NCBI GenBank assembly: GCA_905221605.1
Contig: CAJNDS010002735.1
Span: forward strand, 122,001 to 186,000
Direction: 5' to 3'
DNA from: Symbiodinium natans
Lineage: Eukaryota > Sar > Dinophyceae > Suessiales > Symbiodiniaceae
DNA: 64,000 nucleotides
In this document: positions 31,526-42,400 of the stretch, piece by piece
Layout: each line of letters starts with the position of its first letter
Position numbering within the stretch: the stretch's first letter is position 1
Position numbers and translations under genes: made by a program
The notes under the pieces: model-generated
Database searches by the model: none
What the model saw: the letters and a program-made list of their open reading frames with translations, nothing else
Told to the model about the DNA's origin: nothing

Positions 31526-34500
31526 TCAGCTGCTCGTTGTAGACGAAGTGGAAGATGATGTGCTGGTTGTGGACGTGCTGGATGACGATGTCGAAGTTGA
31601 GGTTGTGCTGGAGGAGCTTGTTGATGTGCTGGTTGTCGATGAGCTTGAGGTAGATGTGCTTGTCGAAGTTGTTGAAGAGGAGCTTGTGGATGTCGAGCTG
31701 GTCGATGTCGAGCTGGTTGAGGTGCTGGTTGTACTGCTTGAGGATGAGCTGGTGGAAGACGTGCTTGTGGAGCTGGACGATGTGGAGGTGCTGCTCGTGG
31801 TCGATGAGCTCGTTGAAGTTGAAGTTGTAGAAGAGGAGGAGGTGCTGGTCGAAGATGTGCTTGTGGAGGACGTGCTCGTCGACGTTGTGGAGCTGCTTGA
31901 GGTACTTGTAGAAGTGCTGCTGGTTGTGGAGCTGGACGTGGAAGTGGACGTCGTGCTGCTGCTAGATGTACTTGTCGAGGTGCTGCTGGTCGAAGATGTG
32001 CTTGTCGACGTTGTGCTGCTGGTAGAGCTGGACGTCGAAGTGGACGTCGTGCTGCTGCTAGACGTACTTGTGGAAGTGCTGCTGGTCGAAGATGTGCTCG
32101 TCGACGTTGTGCTGCTGCTTGAGGTACTTGTAGAAGTGCTGCTGGTTGTGGAGCTCGACGTCGTACTGGACGTCGTGCTGCTGCTAGACGTGCTTGTGGA
32201 AGTGCTGCTGGTCGAAGATGTGCTCGTCGACGTTGTGCTGCTGGTTGTGGTACTTGAAGATGTGCTGCTGGTTGTGGAGCTGGACGTCGTACTGGACGTC
32301 GTGCTGCTGCTAGATGTGCTTGTGGAAGTGCTGCTGGTCGAAGATGTGCTCGTCGACGTTGTGCTGCTGGTTGTGGTACTTGAAGATGTGCTGCTGGTTG
32401 TGGAGCTGGACGTCGTACTGGACGTCGTGCTGCTGCTAGATGTACTGCTGGAAGTGCTGCTGGTCGAAGATGTGCTCGTCGACGTTGTGCTGCTGGTTGT
32501 GGTACTTGAAGATGTGCTGCTGGTTGTGGAGCTGGACGTCGTACTGGACGTCGTGCTGCTGCTAGATGTACTGCTGGAAGTGCTGCTGCTCGTGGATGTG
32601 CTCGTCGACGTTGAGGTGCTGGACGTGGTACTTGAGGATGTGCTACTGGTTGTGGAGCTGGACGTCGAAGTGGACGTCGTGCTGCTGCTAGATGTGCTTG
32701 TGGAAGTGCTGCTGGTCGAAGACGTGCTAGTCGAGGTTGTGCTGCTAGTTGTGCTGGACGTCGTACTGGACGTCGTGCTGCTGCTAGATGTGCTTGTGGA
32801 AGTGCTGCTGGTCGAAGATGTGCTCGTCGACGTTGTGCTGCTGGTTGTGGTACTTGAAGATGTGCTGCTGGTTGTGGAGCTGGACGTCGTACTGGACGTC
32901 GTGCTGCTGCTAGATGTACTGCTTGAAGTGCTGCTGCTCGTGGATGTGCTCGTCGACGTTGAGGTGCTGGACGTGGTACTTGAGGATGTGCTGCTGGTTG
33001 TGGAGCTGGACGTCGAAGTGGACGTCGTGCTGCTGCTAGACGTACTTGTGGAAGTGCTGCTGGTCGAAGATGTGCTCGTCGACGTTGAGGTGCTGGACGT
33101 GGTACTTGAGGATGTGCTGCTGGTTGTGGAGCTGGACGTCGAAGTGGATGTCGTGCTGCTGCTAGACGTGCTTGTGGAAGTGCTGCTGGTCGAAGATGTG
33201 CTCGTCGACGTTGTGCTGCTGGAAGTGGTACTTGAGGATGTGCTGCTGGTTGTGGAGCTGGACGTCGAAGTGGATGTCGTGCTGCTGCTAGATGTACTTG
33301 TGGAAGTGCTGCTGGTCGAAGATGTGCTCGTCGACGTTGAGGTGCTGGACGTGGTACTTGAGGATGTGCTGCTGGTTGTGGAGCTGGACGTCGAAGTGGA
33401 CGTCGTGGAACTTGTGGATGTGCTCGTGGAAGTAGAGGTAGTGCTACTCGAAGATGTGCTTGTGGACGTACTGGTACTGGAGGACGTGGTAGTTGAAGTT
33501 GTGCTGCTGGAGGAGGTACTCGTGGAAGTAGTGCTGGTGCTGCTTGAGGATGTGCTTGTGGAAGTTGTGCTGCTGCTAGACGTGCTTGTGGATGTGGTAC
33601 TGCTCGAAGAAGAGCTGGTCGAAGTGGTGGACGTGCTGCTGGACGTCGTGCTGCTGGACGTCGTGCTGGACGAAGTGGTGCTGCTTGACGACGTGCTTGT
33701 CGACGTAGAGCTCGTCGACGATGTGCTTGTCGACGTTGTACTTGTTGAGGAACTGCTCGTGGAGGTGGAGGTGGTGCTGCTTGAGGACGTACTTGTTGAC
33801 GATGTGGTCGTTGACGAAGTGCTAGTTGACGTGGTGCTGCTGGAAGAGCTTGATGTGGAAGTAGTACTGGTGCTGCTCGAAGATGTGCTGGTGGAAGAGC
33901 TCGTGGTCGACGACGTGCTAGTCGAGGAAGTGCTAGTCGACGAAGTGCTGCTTGACGTAGAACTTGTCGACGTAGAGCTGGTCGATGAACTGGTGGTGGA
34001 ACTAGTACTGGTGCTGCTAGAGGATGTGCTCGTTGAACTGGTGCTTGTGGAAGTTGTGCTGGATGACGAGCTTGATGTGGAAGTGGTGCTGGTGCTAGTT
34101 GAAGATGTGCTGCTGGTAGATGTGCTTGTGGAAGAAGTGCTGCTGGAAGAAGTACTGGTTGAGGTGGTGCTGCTGGAGGAGGTACTCGTGGAAGTAGTGC
34201 TGGTGCTGCTTGAGGATGTGCTTGTGGAAGTTGTGCTGCTGCTAGACGTGCTTGTGGACGTGGTACTGCTCGAAGAAGAGCTGGTCGAAGTGGTGGACGT
34301 GCTGCTGGACGTCGTGCTGGACGAAGTGGTGCTGCTTGACGACGTGCTTGTCGACGTAGAGCTCGTCGACGATGTGCTTGTCGACGTTGTACTTGTTGAG
34401 GAACTGCTCGTGGAGGTGGAGGTGGTGCTGCTTGAGGACGTACTTGTTGACGATGTGGTTGTTGACGAAGTGCTAGTGGACGTGGTGCTGCTGGAAGAGC

Positions 34501-37500
34501 TTGATGTGGAAGTAGTACTGGTGCTGCTCGAAGATGTGCTGGTGGAAGAGCTCGTGGTCGACGACGTGCTAGTCGAGGAAGTGCTAGTCGACGAAGTGCT
34601 GCTTGACGTAGAACTTGTCGACGTAGAGCTGGTCGATGAACTGGTGGTGGAACTAGTACTGGTGCTGCTAGAGGATGTGCTCGTTGAACTGGTGCTTGTG
34701 GAAGTTGTGCTGGATGACGAGCTTGATGTGGAAGTGGTGCTGGTGCTAGTTGAAGATGTGCTCGTGGAAGAAGTGCTGCTGGAAGAAGTGCTGGTTGAGG
34801 TCGTGCTGCTGGAGGAACTACTGGTGGAAGTTGTGCTGGTGCTGCTTGAGGATGTGCTTGTGGAAGAAGTACTCGTGGAAGAGGTGCTTGTGGAAGAAGT
34901 GCTTGTGGACGTTGTACTGGTGGAGGAACTGCTGGTTGACGTGGTGCTTGTGCTGCTGGAAGAGGTGCTGGACGAAGTGGTGCTGCTTGACGACGTGCTC
35001 GTCGATGACGTGCTAGTTGAGGAGCTGCTTGTGGAAGTCGTGCTAGTGCTACTTGAAGAAGTGCTTGAGGAGCTGGAGCTGGTTGAAGATGTGCTTGTTG
35101 AAGTTGTGCTACTGGAGGTCGTGCTTGTGGATGTGGTGCTAGTACTACTTGTGGATGTACTTGTGGAGGAAGTGCTTGTGGAAGATGTGCTTGTACTGCT
35201 TGAGGAAGTAGTTGATGTCGTGGTCGCCGTTGTACTTGTTGTGGACGTGCTTGTTGAAGAAGTTGTTGTTGAACTGCTGCTCGTGCTACTTGAGGATGAA
35301 CTCGACGAACTAGTACTTGTCGAAGAAGAGCTTGTTGACGACGTGCTCGTCGAGGAAGTGCTGCTTGAGGATGTGCTTGTGGAAGTTGTGCTGCTGCTAG
35401 ACGTGCTTGTGGACGTGGTACTGCTGGATGAAGTGCTGGTCGAAGTGATGGACGTGCTGCTGGACGTCGTGCTGGACGAAGTGGTGCTGCTTGACGACGT
35501 GCTTGTCGACGTAGAGCTCGTCGACGATGTGCTTGTCGACGTTGTACTGGTTGAGGAACTGCTTGTGGAGGTGGAGGTGGTGCTGCTTGAGGACGTACTT
35601 GTTGACGATGTGGTTGTTGACGAGGTGCTAGTTGACGTGGTGCTGCTGGAAGAGCTTGATGTGGAAGTAGTACTGGTGCTGCTCGAAGATGTGCTGGTGG
35701 AAGATGCGCTGGTGGACGATGTGCTTGTGGAAGTAGTACTGCTGGAGGTAGTACTTGTGGAAGTAGTACTGGTGGTGCTTGAAGATGTGCTGCTTGAAGA
35801 CGAGCTTGAGGTCGAAGTACTCGTTGCAGTTGTACTGCTGGAAGAGCTCGACGTGGAAGTAATGCTGGTGCTGGTGGTGGAAGTAATGCTGGTGCTGGTT
35901 GTAACTGTGGTCGTGCTGGAGACGCTTGTCGTGGAAGTACTGCTGGTGGTGCTTGTGACTGTGGTCGTACTGGATGTGGTTGTCGTGGAAGTAATGCTGG
36001 TGGTGCTCGTAGCCGTGGTCGTGCTGGACACACTTGTCGTGGAAGTCACGCTGGTGCTGGTTGTAACCGTGGTCGTGCTGGATACGCTTGTCGTGGAAGT
36101 ACTGCTGGTGGTGCTTGTGACTGTGGTGGTGCTGGAGACGCTTGTCGTGGAAGTAATGCTGGTGGTGCTCGTAACTGTGGTCGTGCTGGATACACTTGTC
36201 GTGGAAGTAATGCTGGTGCTTGTCGTGGAAGTAATGCTGGTGCTGCTTGTGACGGAGGTCGTGCTGGATACGGTTGTCGTGGAAGTAATGCTGGTGCTGG
36301 TTGTGACAGTGGTCGTGCTGGACACGCTTGTGGTGGAAGTAATGCTGGTGCTGGTTGTGACGGTGGTAGTGCTGGATACGCTTGTCGTGGAAGTAATGCT
36401 GGTGCTGGTTGTGACTGTGGTCGTGCTGGATACACTTGTTGTGGAAGTAATGCTGGTGCTACTTGTAACCGAGGTCGTGCTGGATGCAGTTGTCGTGGAA
36501 GTAATGCTGGTGCTGGTTGTAACCGTGGTCGTGCTGGATACGCTTGTGGTGGAAGTAATGCTGGTGCTGGTTGTACTCGTAGCTGTGGTCGTGCTGGATA
36601 CACTTGTCGTGGAAGTAATGCTGGTGCTGGTTGTGACTGTGGTCGTGCTGGATACACTTGTTGTGGAAGTAATGCTGGTGCTACTTGTAACCGAGGTCGT
36701 GCTGGATGCAGTTGTCGTGGAAGTAATGCTGGTGCTGGTTGTAACCGTGGTCGTGCTGGATACGCTTGTGGTGGAAGTAATGCTGGTGCTGGTTGTACTC
36801 GTAGCTGTGGTCGTGCTGGATACACTTGTCGTGGAAGTAATGCTGGTGCTGGTTGTGACTGTGGTCGTGCTGGATACACTTGTTGTGGAAGTGATGCTGG
36901 TGCTGGTTGTAACTGTGGTCGTGCTAGATGCGCTTGTCGTGGAACTGATGCTGGTGCTGGTTGTCACTGTTGTCGTGCTAGATACACTTGTCGTGCTGGA
37001 CACGCTGGTGCTGCTTGTAACTGTGGTCGTGCTGGAAGCGCTTGTCGTGGAAGTGATGCTGGTGCTGGTTGTAACCGTGGTCGTGCTGGAAGCACTTGTC
37101 GTGGAAGTAATACTGGTGCTAGTTGTAACTGTGGTCGTGCTGGAAGCACTTGTCGTGGAAGTAATGCTGGTGCTGGTTGTAACAGTGGTAGTGCTGGAAG
37201 CGCTTGTCGTGGAAGTAATGCTGGTGCTGGTAGTGACTGTGGTCGTGCTGGATGCGCTTGTCGTGGAAGTAATGCTGGTGCTGCTTGTGACGGAGGTCGT
37301 GCTGGATGCGGTTGTCGTGGAAGTAATGCTGGTGCTGGTTGTGACAGTGGTCGTGCTGGACACGCTTGTGGTAGAAGTAATGCTGGTGCTGGTTGTGACG
37401 GTGGTAGTGCTGGATACGCTTGTCGTGGAAGTAATGCTGGTGCTGGTTGTAACTGTGGTCGTGCTGGACACGCTTGTCGTGGAAGTTATGCTGGTGCTGG

Positions 37501-37681
37501 TTGTAACTGTGGTCGTGCTGGATACGCTGGTGCTGCTTGAAGCTGTGGTGCTCGTGCTAGTTACCGTAGTCGTCGTTGCTGCTTGCAGCTGACGTATATG
37601 AGGATCCTGGCAGAAAGCTTCACACGTGTGCTCACAAAAACTTGAGGAGCCCTCTGGATCATTGTCAGAACAGCTTGGCAT
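31526..37681 (-). CDS. Giant Ser/Thr-repeat (mucin-like) protein, 2051 aa
   Basis: The reading starts MPSCSDNDPEGSSSFCEHTC, with four to five cysteines in the first 30 residues, then continues as almost pure Ser/Thr to a TGA stop at 31526. The N-proximal third (nucleotides about 35860-37560) is about 31 copies of a 54-bp unit encoding 18 residues such as VSSTTTVTTSTSITSTTS; the rest uses shorter SSTTSTSTSS modules. Such tracts are heavily O-glycosylated when secreted. No signal peptide lies at this Met, so an upstream exon probably exists. The opposite strand is open for 2068 codons (Val/Leu/Glu/Asp only) as a by-product of the repeat. I prefer this strand because all neighbours are on it and the non-repetitive Cys-rich start is protein-like. 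Confidence 0.6.
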   Translation of the reverse strand: MPSCSDNDPEGSSSFCEHTCEAFCQDPHIRQLQAATTTTVTSTSTTASSSTSVSSTTTVTTSTSITSTTSVSSTTTVTTSTSITSTTSVSSTTTVTTSTSITSTTSVSSTTTVTTSTSITSTTTASSTTSVTSSTSITSTTSASSTTTVTTSTSITSTTSASSTTTVTTSTSITSTTSASSTTTVTTSTSITSTTSASSTTTVTTSTSITSTTSASSTTTVTSSTSVSSTTSVSSTTTVTTSTSISSTTSASSTTTVTTSTSITSTTSVSSTTTVTTSTSITSTTSVSSTTTATSTTSTSITSTTSVSSTTTVTTSTSITSTTTASSTTSVTSSTSITSTTSVSSTTTVTTSTSITSTTSVSSTTTATSTTSTSITSTTSVSSTTTVTTSTSITSTTTASSTTSVTSSTSITSTTSVSSTTTVTTSTSITSTTSVSSTTTVTTSTSITSTTSVSSTTTVTTSTSITSTTTVSSTTSVTSSTSITSTTSTSITSTTSVSSTTTVTSTTSITSTTSVSSTTTVTSTTSSTSTTSVSSTTTVTTSTSVTSTTSVSSTTTATSTTSITSTTTTSSTTTVTSTTSSTSTTSVSSTTTVTTSTSITSTTSTSITSTSSSSSSTTATSTSTSSSSSSSTSSSTTSTTSTSTTSSSTTSTSTSSTSASSTSTSSSSTSTTSTSSSSSSTTSTSTSSTTTSSTSTSSSSTTSTSTSSSSTSTTSTSTSSTSSTSTSTSSSSTTSSSTTSSSTSITSTSTSSSSTTSTSTSSSSTTSTSTSSSSTSSTSTSSTSSSSTSTSSSSSSSSSTSSSSTTTSSTSTSTTSTTATTTSTTSSSSTSTSSTSTSSTSTSTSSTSTTSTSTTSSSTTSTSTSSTSSSSSSTSSSSTSTTSTSSSSTSTSSTSTSSSSTTSSSTSSSSTSTTSTSSSSTSTTSTSTSSTSTSSTSTSSTSTSSSSTSTTSTSSSSSSTTSTSTSSSSTSSTSTSSTSTSTTSTSSSSSSTTSTSTSSTSTSSSSTSTSSTTSSSTSSTSTSSTSSSTSSTSTSSTSTSSTTSSSTSTSSSSTSTTSTSSSSSSTTSTSTSSTTTSSTSTSSSSTTSTSTSSSSTSTTSTSTSSTSSTSTSTSSSSTTSSSTTSSSTSTTSTSSSSSSTTSTSTSSSSTTSTSTSSSSTSTTSTSTSSSSTTSTSTSSSSTSSTSTSTSSTSSTSTSTTSTSSSSSSTTSTSTSSTSTSSSSTSTSSTTSSSTSSTSTSSTSSSTSSTSTSSTSTSSTTSSSTSTSSSSTSTTSTSSSSSSTTSTSTSSTTTSSTSTSSSSTTSTSTSSSSTSTTSTSTSSTSSTSTSTSSSSTTSSSTTSSSTTSSSTSTTSTSSSSSSTTSTSTSSSSTTSTSTSSSSTSTTSTSTSSSSTTSTTTSSSTSTSTSTSSSSTTSTSTSTSTSSTTSTSTSSSTTSSTSSSTTSSTSTSTSTSSTSSTSTSTSSSSTTSTSTSSSTTSSTSSSTTSSSTTSTSTSSTSSTSTSTSSSSTTSTSTSSSTTSSTSSSTTSSTSTSTSTSSTSSTSTSTSSSSTTSTSTSSSTTSSTSSSTTSSTSTSTSTSTSSSTSSSTSSSSTTSSTTSSSTTSSTSSSTTTSSTTSTSTSSTSSTSTSTSSSSTTSSTTSSTTSSTTSTSTSSTSSTSTSTSSSSTTSTSTSSSTTSSTSSSTTSSTSTSTSTSTSSSTSSSTSSSSTTSSTTSSSTTSSTSSSTTTSSTTSTSTSSTSSTSSSTSSSSTTSSTTSSSTTSSTSSSTTTSSTTSTSTSSTSSTSTSTSSSSTTSSTTSSSTTSSTSSSTTTSSTTSTSTSSTSSTSTSTSSSSTTSSTTSSSTTSSTSTSTSSSSTTSTSTSSTSSTSTSTSSSSTTSTSTSSSTSSTTSTSTSSTSSTSTSTSSSSTTSTSTSSSTTSSTSTSTSSSSTTSTSTSSTSTSSTSTSSSSTTSTSTSSSTTSSTSTSSSSTSTSSTSSSSSSTTSTSTSSTSTSSTSTSSSSTTSTSTSTSSSSTTSTSTSSSSTTSTSTSSSSTSTTSTSSSTSSTTSS
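33511..35700. repeat. Internal segmental duplications of the Ser/Thr tract
   Basis: A block of about 600-660 bp starting near 33511 is repeated almost exactly near 34171 (offset 660 bp), and a shorter third copy lies at about 35378-35700. Confidence 0.75.
35860..37560. repeat. 54-bp minisatellite
   Basis: About 31 units of 54 bp containing GGAAGTAATGCTGGTGCTGG. Units vary by substitution with a few partial units. In the minus frame each codes for 18 residues. Confidence 0.9.
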
Positions 37682-37689
37682 AGGATCCT

Positions 37690-39400
37690 GGTCCCGATCT
37701 CTTAAACATGGCTATGCCTGGGTCGACACCTGGCCCCCTGTCCCCCCCAAAGCACCCACAGTGCGAGCGAGATTCTGCCGAAAGCCTCAGCTACATGCAA
37801 AGGGAGAGCGGGATGTGCGACTCTTGCGTTTTCTCATTCTGATGCTTGGGCAAGTTTGGGCCTCGCTTATGTTCCCAGGCAGGAAGGGTGTTTAAGGAGC
37901 GCCCCGAGATACCGAAACCCTTCAATCCAGGCCACTCATCTGCCTGGAGCCGTCTGGATTCCTGGGACCAGATGTCCTCCGTGATCACCTCTCTCCAAAA
38001 CCGAGACTTGCAGCAGTTCGGGGCTTAGCAGTTGGCGGAGCTGCCTTTGGGAATTCCTACATGGCTCAAGGTCGCATACCAGCCTCGGCAAGGTTCGCCT
38101 CGCTCTGGTTTACGGCTCTGGACAGCCTCGCGAAAGGGGGGGGAAGGGGGAAGGGGGGGGAGGAAGGGCGGGGAGAGGGGGGGAAAGCCCTGGAACAACA
38201 GAGGACCCAAGAAGCCCCATAAATGGCGCTCATACCCACCTCCACCAACCAAAGAAGGTTTGAGGGGGCTCCGAAGAAAAGAAAAGGCTCACCGCCAGAA
38301 ACCTCGTCCCCTCAGCGGCCTGCTTTGAGCATAGACTGCAAGAGCCATCAGTGCCAGGGCAAACAGTCCAGGCCAAGCCTGCCATTTTGGGGCGGCATGG
38401 GAGTTCACACCGGGTGACAGTCATCCACCGGAAGTAAGGCTTAGGATCCTTCAGGGCCTTTCGGATCCTTCAGGGCCTTTCGGATCCTGTAGGGCACGCC
38501 GAAAACTCTACATCTGAGGTAGGGTCTCCTGCTTAGGTTTTGGTGAGCGCATATGGGTTTCCTACCAAAGTTTGTACGCGACTATCTTGGGCGAACACAG
38601 ATCCTACCTCGGGGTTCCCCCCCTTGCACCTGCCGGCATCGGTCTCGGCCCAAATGGCTCCTGCTTCAAAGGACTTTCAGCAACTTGCAGCGGAATTCTG
38701 CAGAAATAAGAACAAAGCCCCGGCAGGCCCAAAACGAGATGCGCGTCCTTGGGTGCCTTTCGGACGAAACGGCCATTTCTCAGAGGGAGCAAAGGCACTT
38801 TCTGGCAATGCTCTCTGCTCACCGAAACGTAGTGGTGTGTGGCTGGATGGCTGGACGCATGCTCCAGCGAGGAGTGAGAGTCAGGGTGGTATGGTGTGGC
38901 GGGGTAGTGGTTAGGGTATCGGTCAGGGCTGAGTCTGGTGGGTGGAAGTGGAAGGGCAACATGTACCTGGAGCTTCTTAGCATCTGGAGCCCTTCCCTCG
39001 GCTAACACATCGGAAGGTCTGCGGCCTGCACTTCTCACAGGTCGCTCTGAGCCACAAATTCAGCGTCAAGGTTTCTTGCGAAATAAGAAACCCACCCCGC
39101 CCTCCCCATCCTCAACCCCCTTTCATCCCTCCAACGCCCACTCTGAAGCGACAGCGTACATCTCTCAGGCACGAGACGGCAGCCGGAACCCGCCTTTCGC
39201 TTCTTGGGCCGGGCCATGTTGCCGGAGCGCCCGGGCTACGACAAAAAAGCTGTTTTTCAGGATGTTCAAAACTGAGGGCTTCAGGTTGAAGCAACTCGGC
39301 CTGACCCTTTTGGAGGTGCTGATGGGACGTTAGCACTGGCCAATGTGCTTGGCACTTGCGGTCCTATGCCGCCGTGCTCCCTTGACACTGGCATCACGCA
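37690..39400. other. No gene assigned
   Basis: Short open frames only. Contains a purine-rich G tract at 38136-38186 and the 20-bp tandem repeat at 38445-38495. No telomeric repeats. Confidence 0.4.
38445..38495. repeat. 20-bp tandem repeat
   Basis: GGATCCTTCAGGGCCTTTC-type unit, two full copies and one partial. Confidence 0.85.
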
Positions 39401-39407
39401 GGTGCAG

Positions 39408-39424
39408 CTTGAGCCAAAAGGCAA
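39408..39424 (-). other. Spliced-leader-like sequence (possible relic)
   Basis: The minus strand reads TTGCCTTTTGGCTCAAG, compared with the 3' part of the dinoflagellate spliced leader TAGCCATTTTGGCTCAAG. An exact 12-mer match TTTTGGCTCAAG is unlikely by chance in 64 kb. It may mark a retroposed, once trans-spliced cDNA, but no clear downstream gene was found. Confidence 0.4.
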
Positions 39425-39495
39425 GGGTCGTTGGCGCAAAGTCAAGGGTTTAGGGAGGCAGGAACTTCGAGAACTGGTCCCCATCTTTAAGCTAC

Positions 39496-42400
39496 CTTGC
39501 TGTGGCCCACCGTACCATGACTCTGCGATATTTACTTTTCTGCTTGCTTTCCTCTCCCTGGGGCTTTTGCTCCTTCGCCTGCCAGAGACTGCACCAGTGC
39601 ACCGTGCCTCCAAGCCCCGGAGCCCCCTTCGGGCCCCCTGAGGGCCCCCGGGCCTCAACCCTAGCTGCAAAACCGGGGGGCCCTGAACCTGGGGTGTCCA
39701 GAGCAGACAGGGGGGGCCCTACTGTTGCAATCCATAAGCACCTGCAGGGCCGATATCCACAACATAAAGACCTAAAGCCAATCAAGTCGCGCTGGGGCTC
39801 TGTCAGCCCTCAGACGCGAGAGGTCGAAGGAAGAGCCAGGCACCTGTTTGGTACTTCCTTTGGTGCGTCCACAGGCGACTTCTGGGGGCTACTGTTAACC
39901 GGCGTTTTGATGATGTTGGCCGAAGGATGGCTTCAGTGAGTAAACTCCCGTTTGACTTGTAGTGCAATGCAAGAGTAGTGTTGGACGGAGATGGAAGACA
40001 CTACAACTGGTGATCAGGGACAAGGCAACTAAATCCAGGGGAAGATATAGACAGCATGCTCACCAAGGGCCGCCACTGCAAGACAGCCCAGCGCCTAGTC
40101 GTCGAAGAGGCCGCCTGGTCAAAGGCAAGTCAAGACACCGGGCTACAAGTTGGGCACCAAGTCACCCATTGGGCACAAAGTGCAGAAATTTCAGTAGAGC
40201 TGCCTTTGCTGTTTCTCTTGGGCTCCTCGTCGCCAAACCTGGATCAGCCAGCGCCACAGAGGATCCCTACTGCATCTAAGCGGCGCAAAGGTTTAAGTTC
40301 CCTTGGAATGAGCCATGCAGAACAAGAGCATCCGCCTTCCTCCCTAAAAACCCTAAACCCTCGCCCTAAGGTGCACCTCCCGAAATTGGAGAAAAGCTGG
40401 GCCACCCGACAAGCCACCGCCGCCCCCACCACTGGAGACGAGGCCAGACCTCGAGGCACAGTTTAGTGTTCAGGGTTTAGGGCTTGGGGTTTAGGGTTTA
40501 GGGCTTAGGGTGTACGGCTTAGGGTTTAGGGTTTGGGGTTTACAGTCTAGGGTTTGGGGTTTAGGGTTTCGGGTTTAGGGTTTAGGGTTTAGGGTTAAGG
40601 GTTTGGGGCTTGAGGCTTAAAACTTAGGCTCTGGGATCTCGCTTCTGGGCCAGGCGGCATGAGCCCGCTGGTCTTCTTCGCGAGCTCCTCCTTACGCAGC
40701 CGCTCCTGCCAAGAAGGTCTGGTTAGCGTTTAGGGTTTAGGGTTTAGGGTTTAGGGTTTAGGGTTTAGGGTTTAGGGTTTAGGGTTTAGGGTTTAGGGTT
40801 TAGGGTTTAGGGTTTAGGGTTTAGGGTTTAGGGTTTAGGGTTTAGGGTGCGGAGCTGCAATTGGTATTGTAGAAAGGAGTTGGTATTGGAAGTTGAAGGG
40901 TCAATGAACCCGGTAATCTTTGGCTCAAGCCATGACCAAAGCGGTCGAAGGTTTCGTAAAAAGTGTGCCCTTGGTTTGGGGTCTTGTTGTTCGGTTGTTG
41001 GTTGTTCCAGGGGTAATTAAGGGCTTCTGTTGGGGTTGACTGTTTTGTTCCCTGTCCTCCTTCGGTTGCCCCCCGTAGGTTATGAGCCCAAATTAGGCTT
41101 CCTGCGGAATTGGTAAAGATTTTTCGTTTGTTTAACGCCATGGACATGATGCGGCGTCGCTCTGAGCCTGGACTGTCGCCAACGGCCAATGAAGCCGAAG
41201 GAAATCGTGGTGATGGGGGTGAAGATCGACAACAAATGGTACAAGCACTGACAGATGGTAGGGAGGTTGCAATGATACAACCAACGCCTCAGGTGGAAAA
41301 CGAAGTGGTTCCGGTTCAAGCAGCAAATCCTTTCTGGAGCGAGCGGGCTCAAGAAGAAATGAGACTTAGGCAATCAAGGCCGGCAAGTCTTCCCGCGAGC
41401 GGAGGGGATAGGAGTGGTGAAGGTACGAGGAGACCGCCTTCGCTGCAAGATCTTTTGGGTCAGGAACCTGCACCTGTTGAGAGACCATCGTCAGGCTTAA
41501 TGGGACAAATGGAACGAGGTACTATTGGTGGAGTGCAAGCCGACGAAGAACTCATTCCTGATGTTAGCGGTGAAGAGCAATCTGAAGATATGGCGGTGGT
41601 GAAGCGTGCGCTGAAAGAGTTGCTTGCGCAGACAAAGGAGCTGGGGAACAGGTTGCATCGGGTGGAGGAAAAAAGCTATACCTCTGCTGCATCTGGGTCA
41701 GCTTCAAGGGCACGGAGCTCTGGAGTGGTGGACGCAAACACGGCATATCCTCTAGGAATGACTCCAGAGAAGCAGTACCTGCCAGGACAAGTTTTCTACA
41801 CGGATGGTATGGGTGGTTTTTGGACTGTGTTGCCTGATGGGACATGGCTGCCTATTGAGGGCTACGACCTGCCAAAGGGTTGTGATCTTCAATCCTTGCC
41901 TGGGTCCAGGAAGGGGGATGTTCAAGTGGAGGATGAAAAAGAAGTGCCAATGATGCATGTAGCTGAAGGGAAGAAACCCTCCAGATTGCCTCCATTGAAT
42001 TACCCCACGGGAGGTCCTGCAAGTGGTGGATATGCAAGTGGACCACCTGGTTTAACACATGTTCCGATTACTTCCGTGCCATCAGGTGTTGATGGTTCTG
42101 TCGCACCTGCGGGGAACCAGCCCGGTTTTGTTTCAGCTCGGGAAACTGCAACGCAAGAGAACTCAGCAGGATCGGGTGGATATACAATGGTGGATGATGT
42201 TCCGTATCGGTGGAAAATGGTCGCTGGGAAGTTGGAATTAGAAAAGGTTCCGCTCACAGCTGTTACGCCCGGTATAGGACATGGACTACCTCAAGGGCCT
42301 GGTGGAAGGGTCAGCTTACCTCCTGGAGCAGTGGTGCCACGCGGTATGCCAATCACTGGTGATAGTTCTGGAACCGAACGTCCGGAGGCTCTCGGGAAGC

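Noticed and set aside
31507-36033. Minus-strand 1508-codon Pro/Ala/Arg/Gln frame
   Set aside because: Out-of-frame shadow of the same repeat.
31386-37592. Plus-strand 2068-codon open frame (Leu/Val/Glu/Asp repeats)
   Set aside because: Composition of four residues only, wrong strand relative to all genes, and open merely because the repeat lacks stop triplets. The minus Ser/Thr frame is more protein-like.
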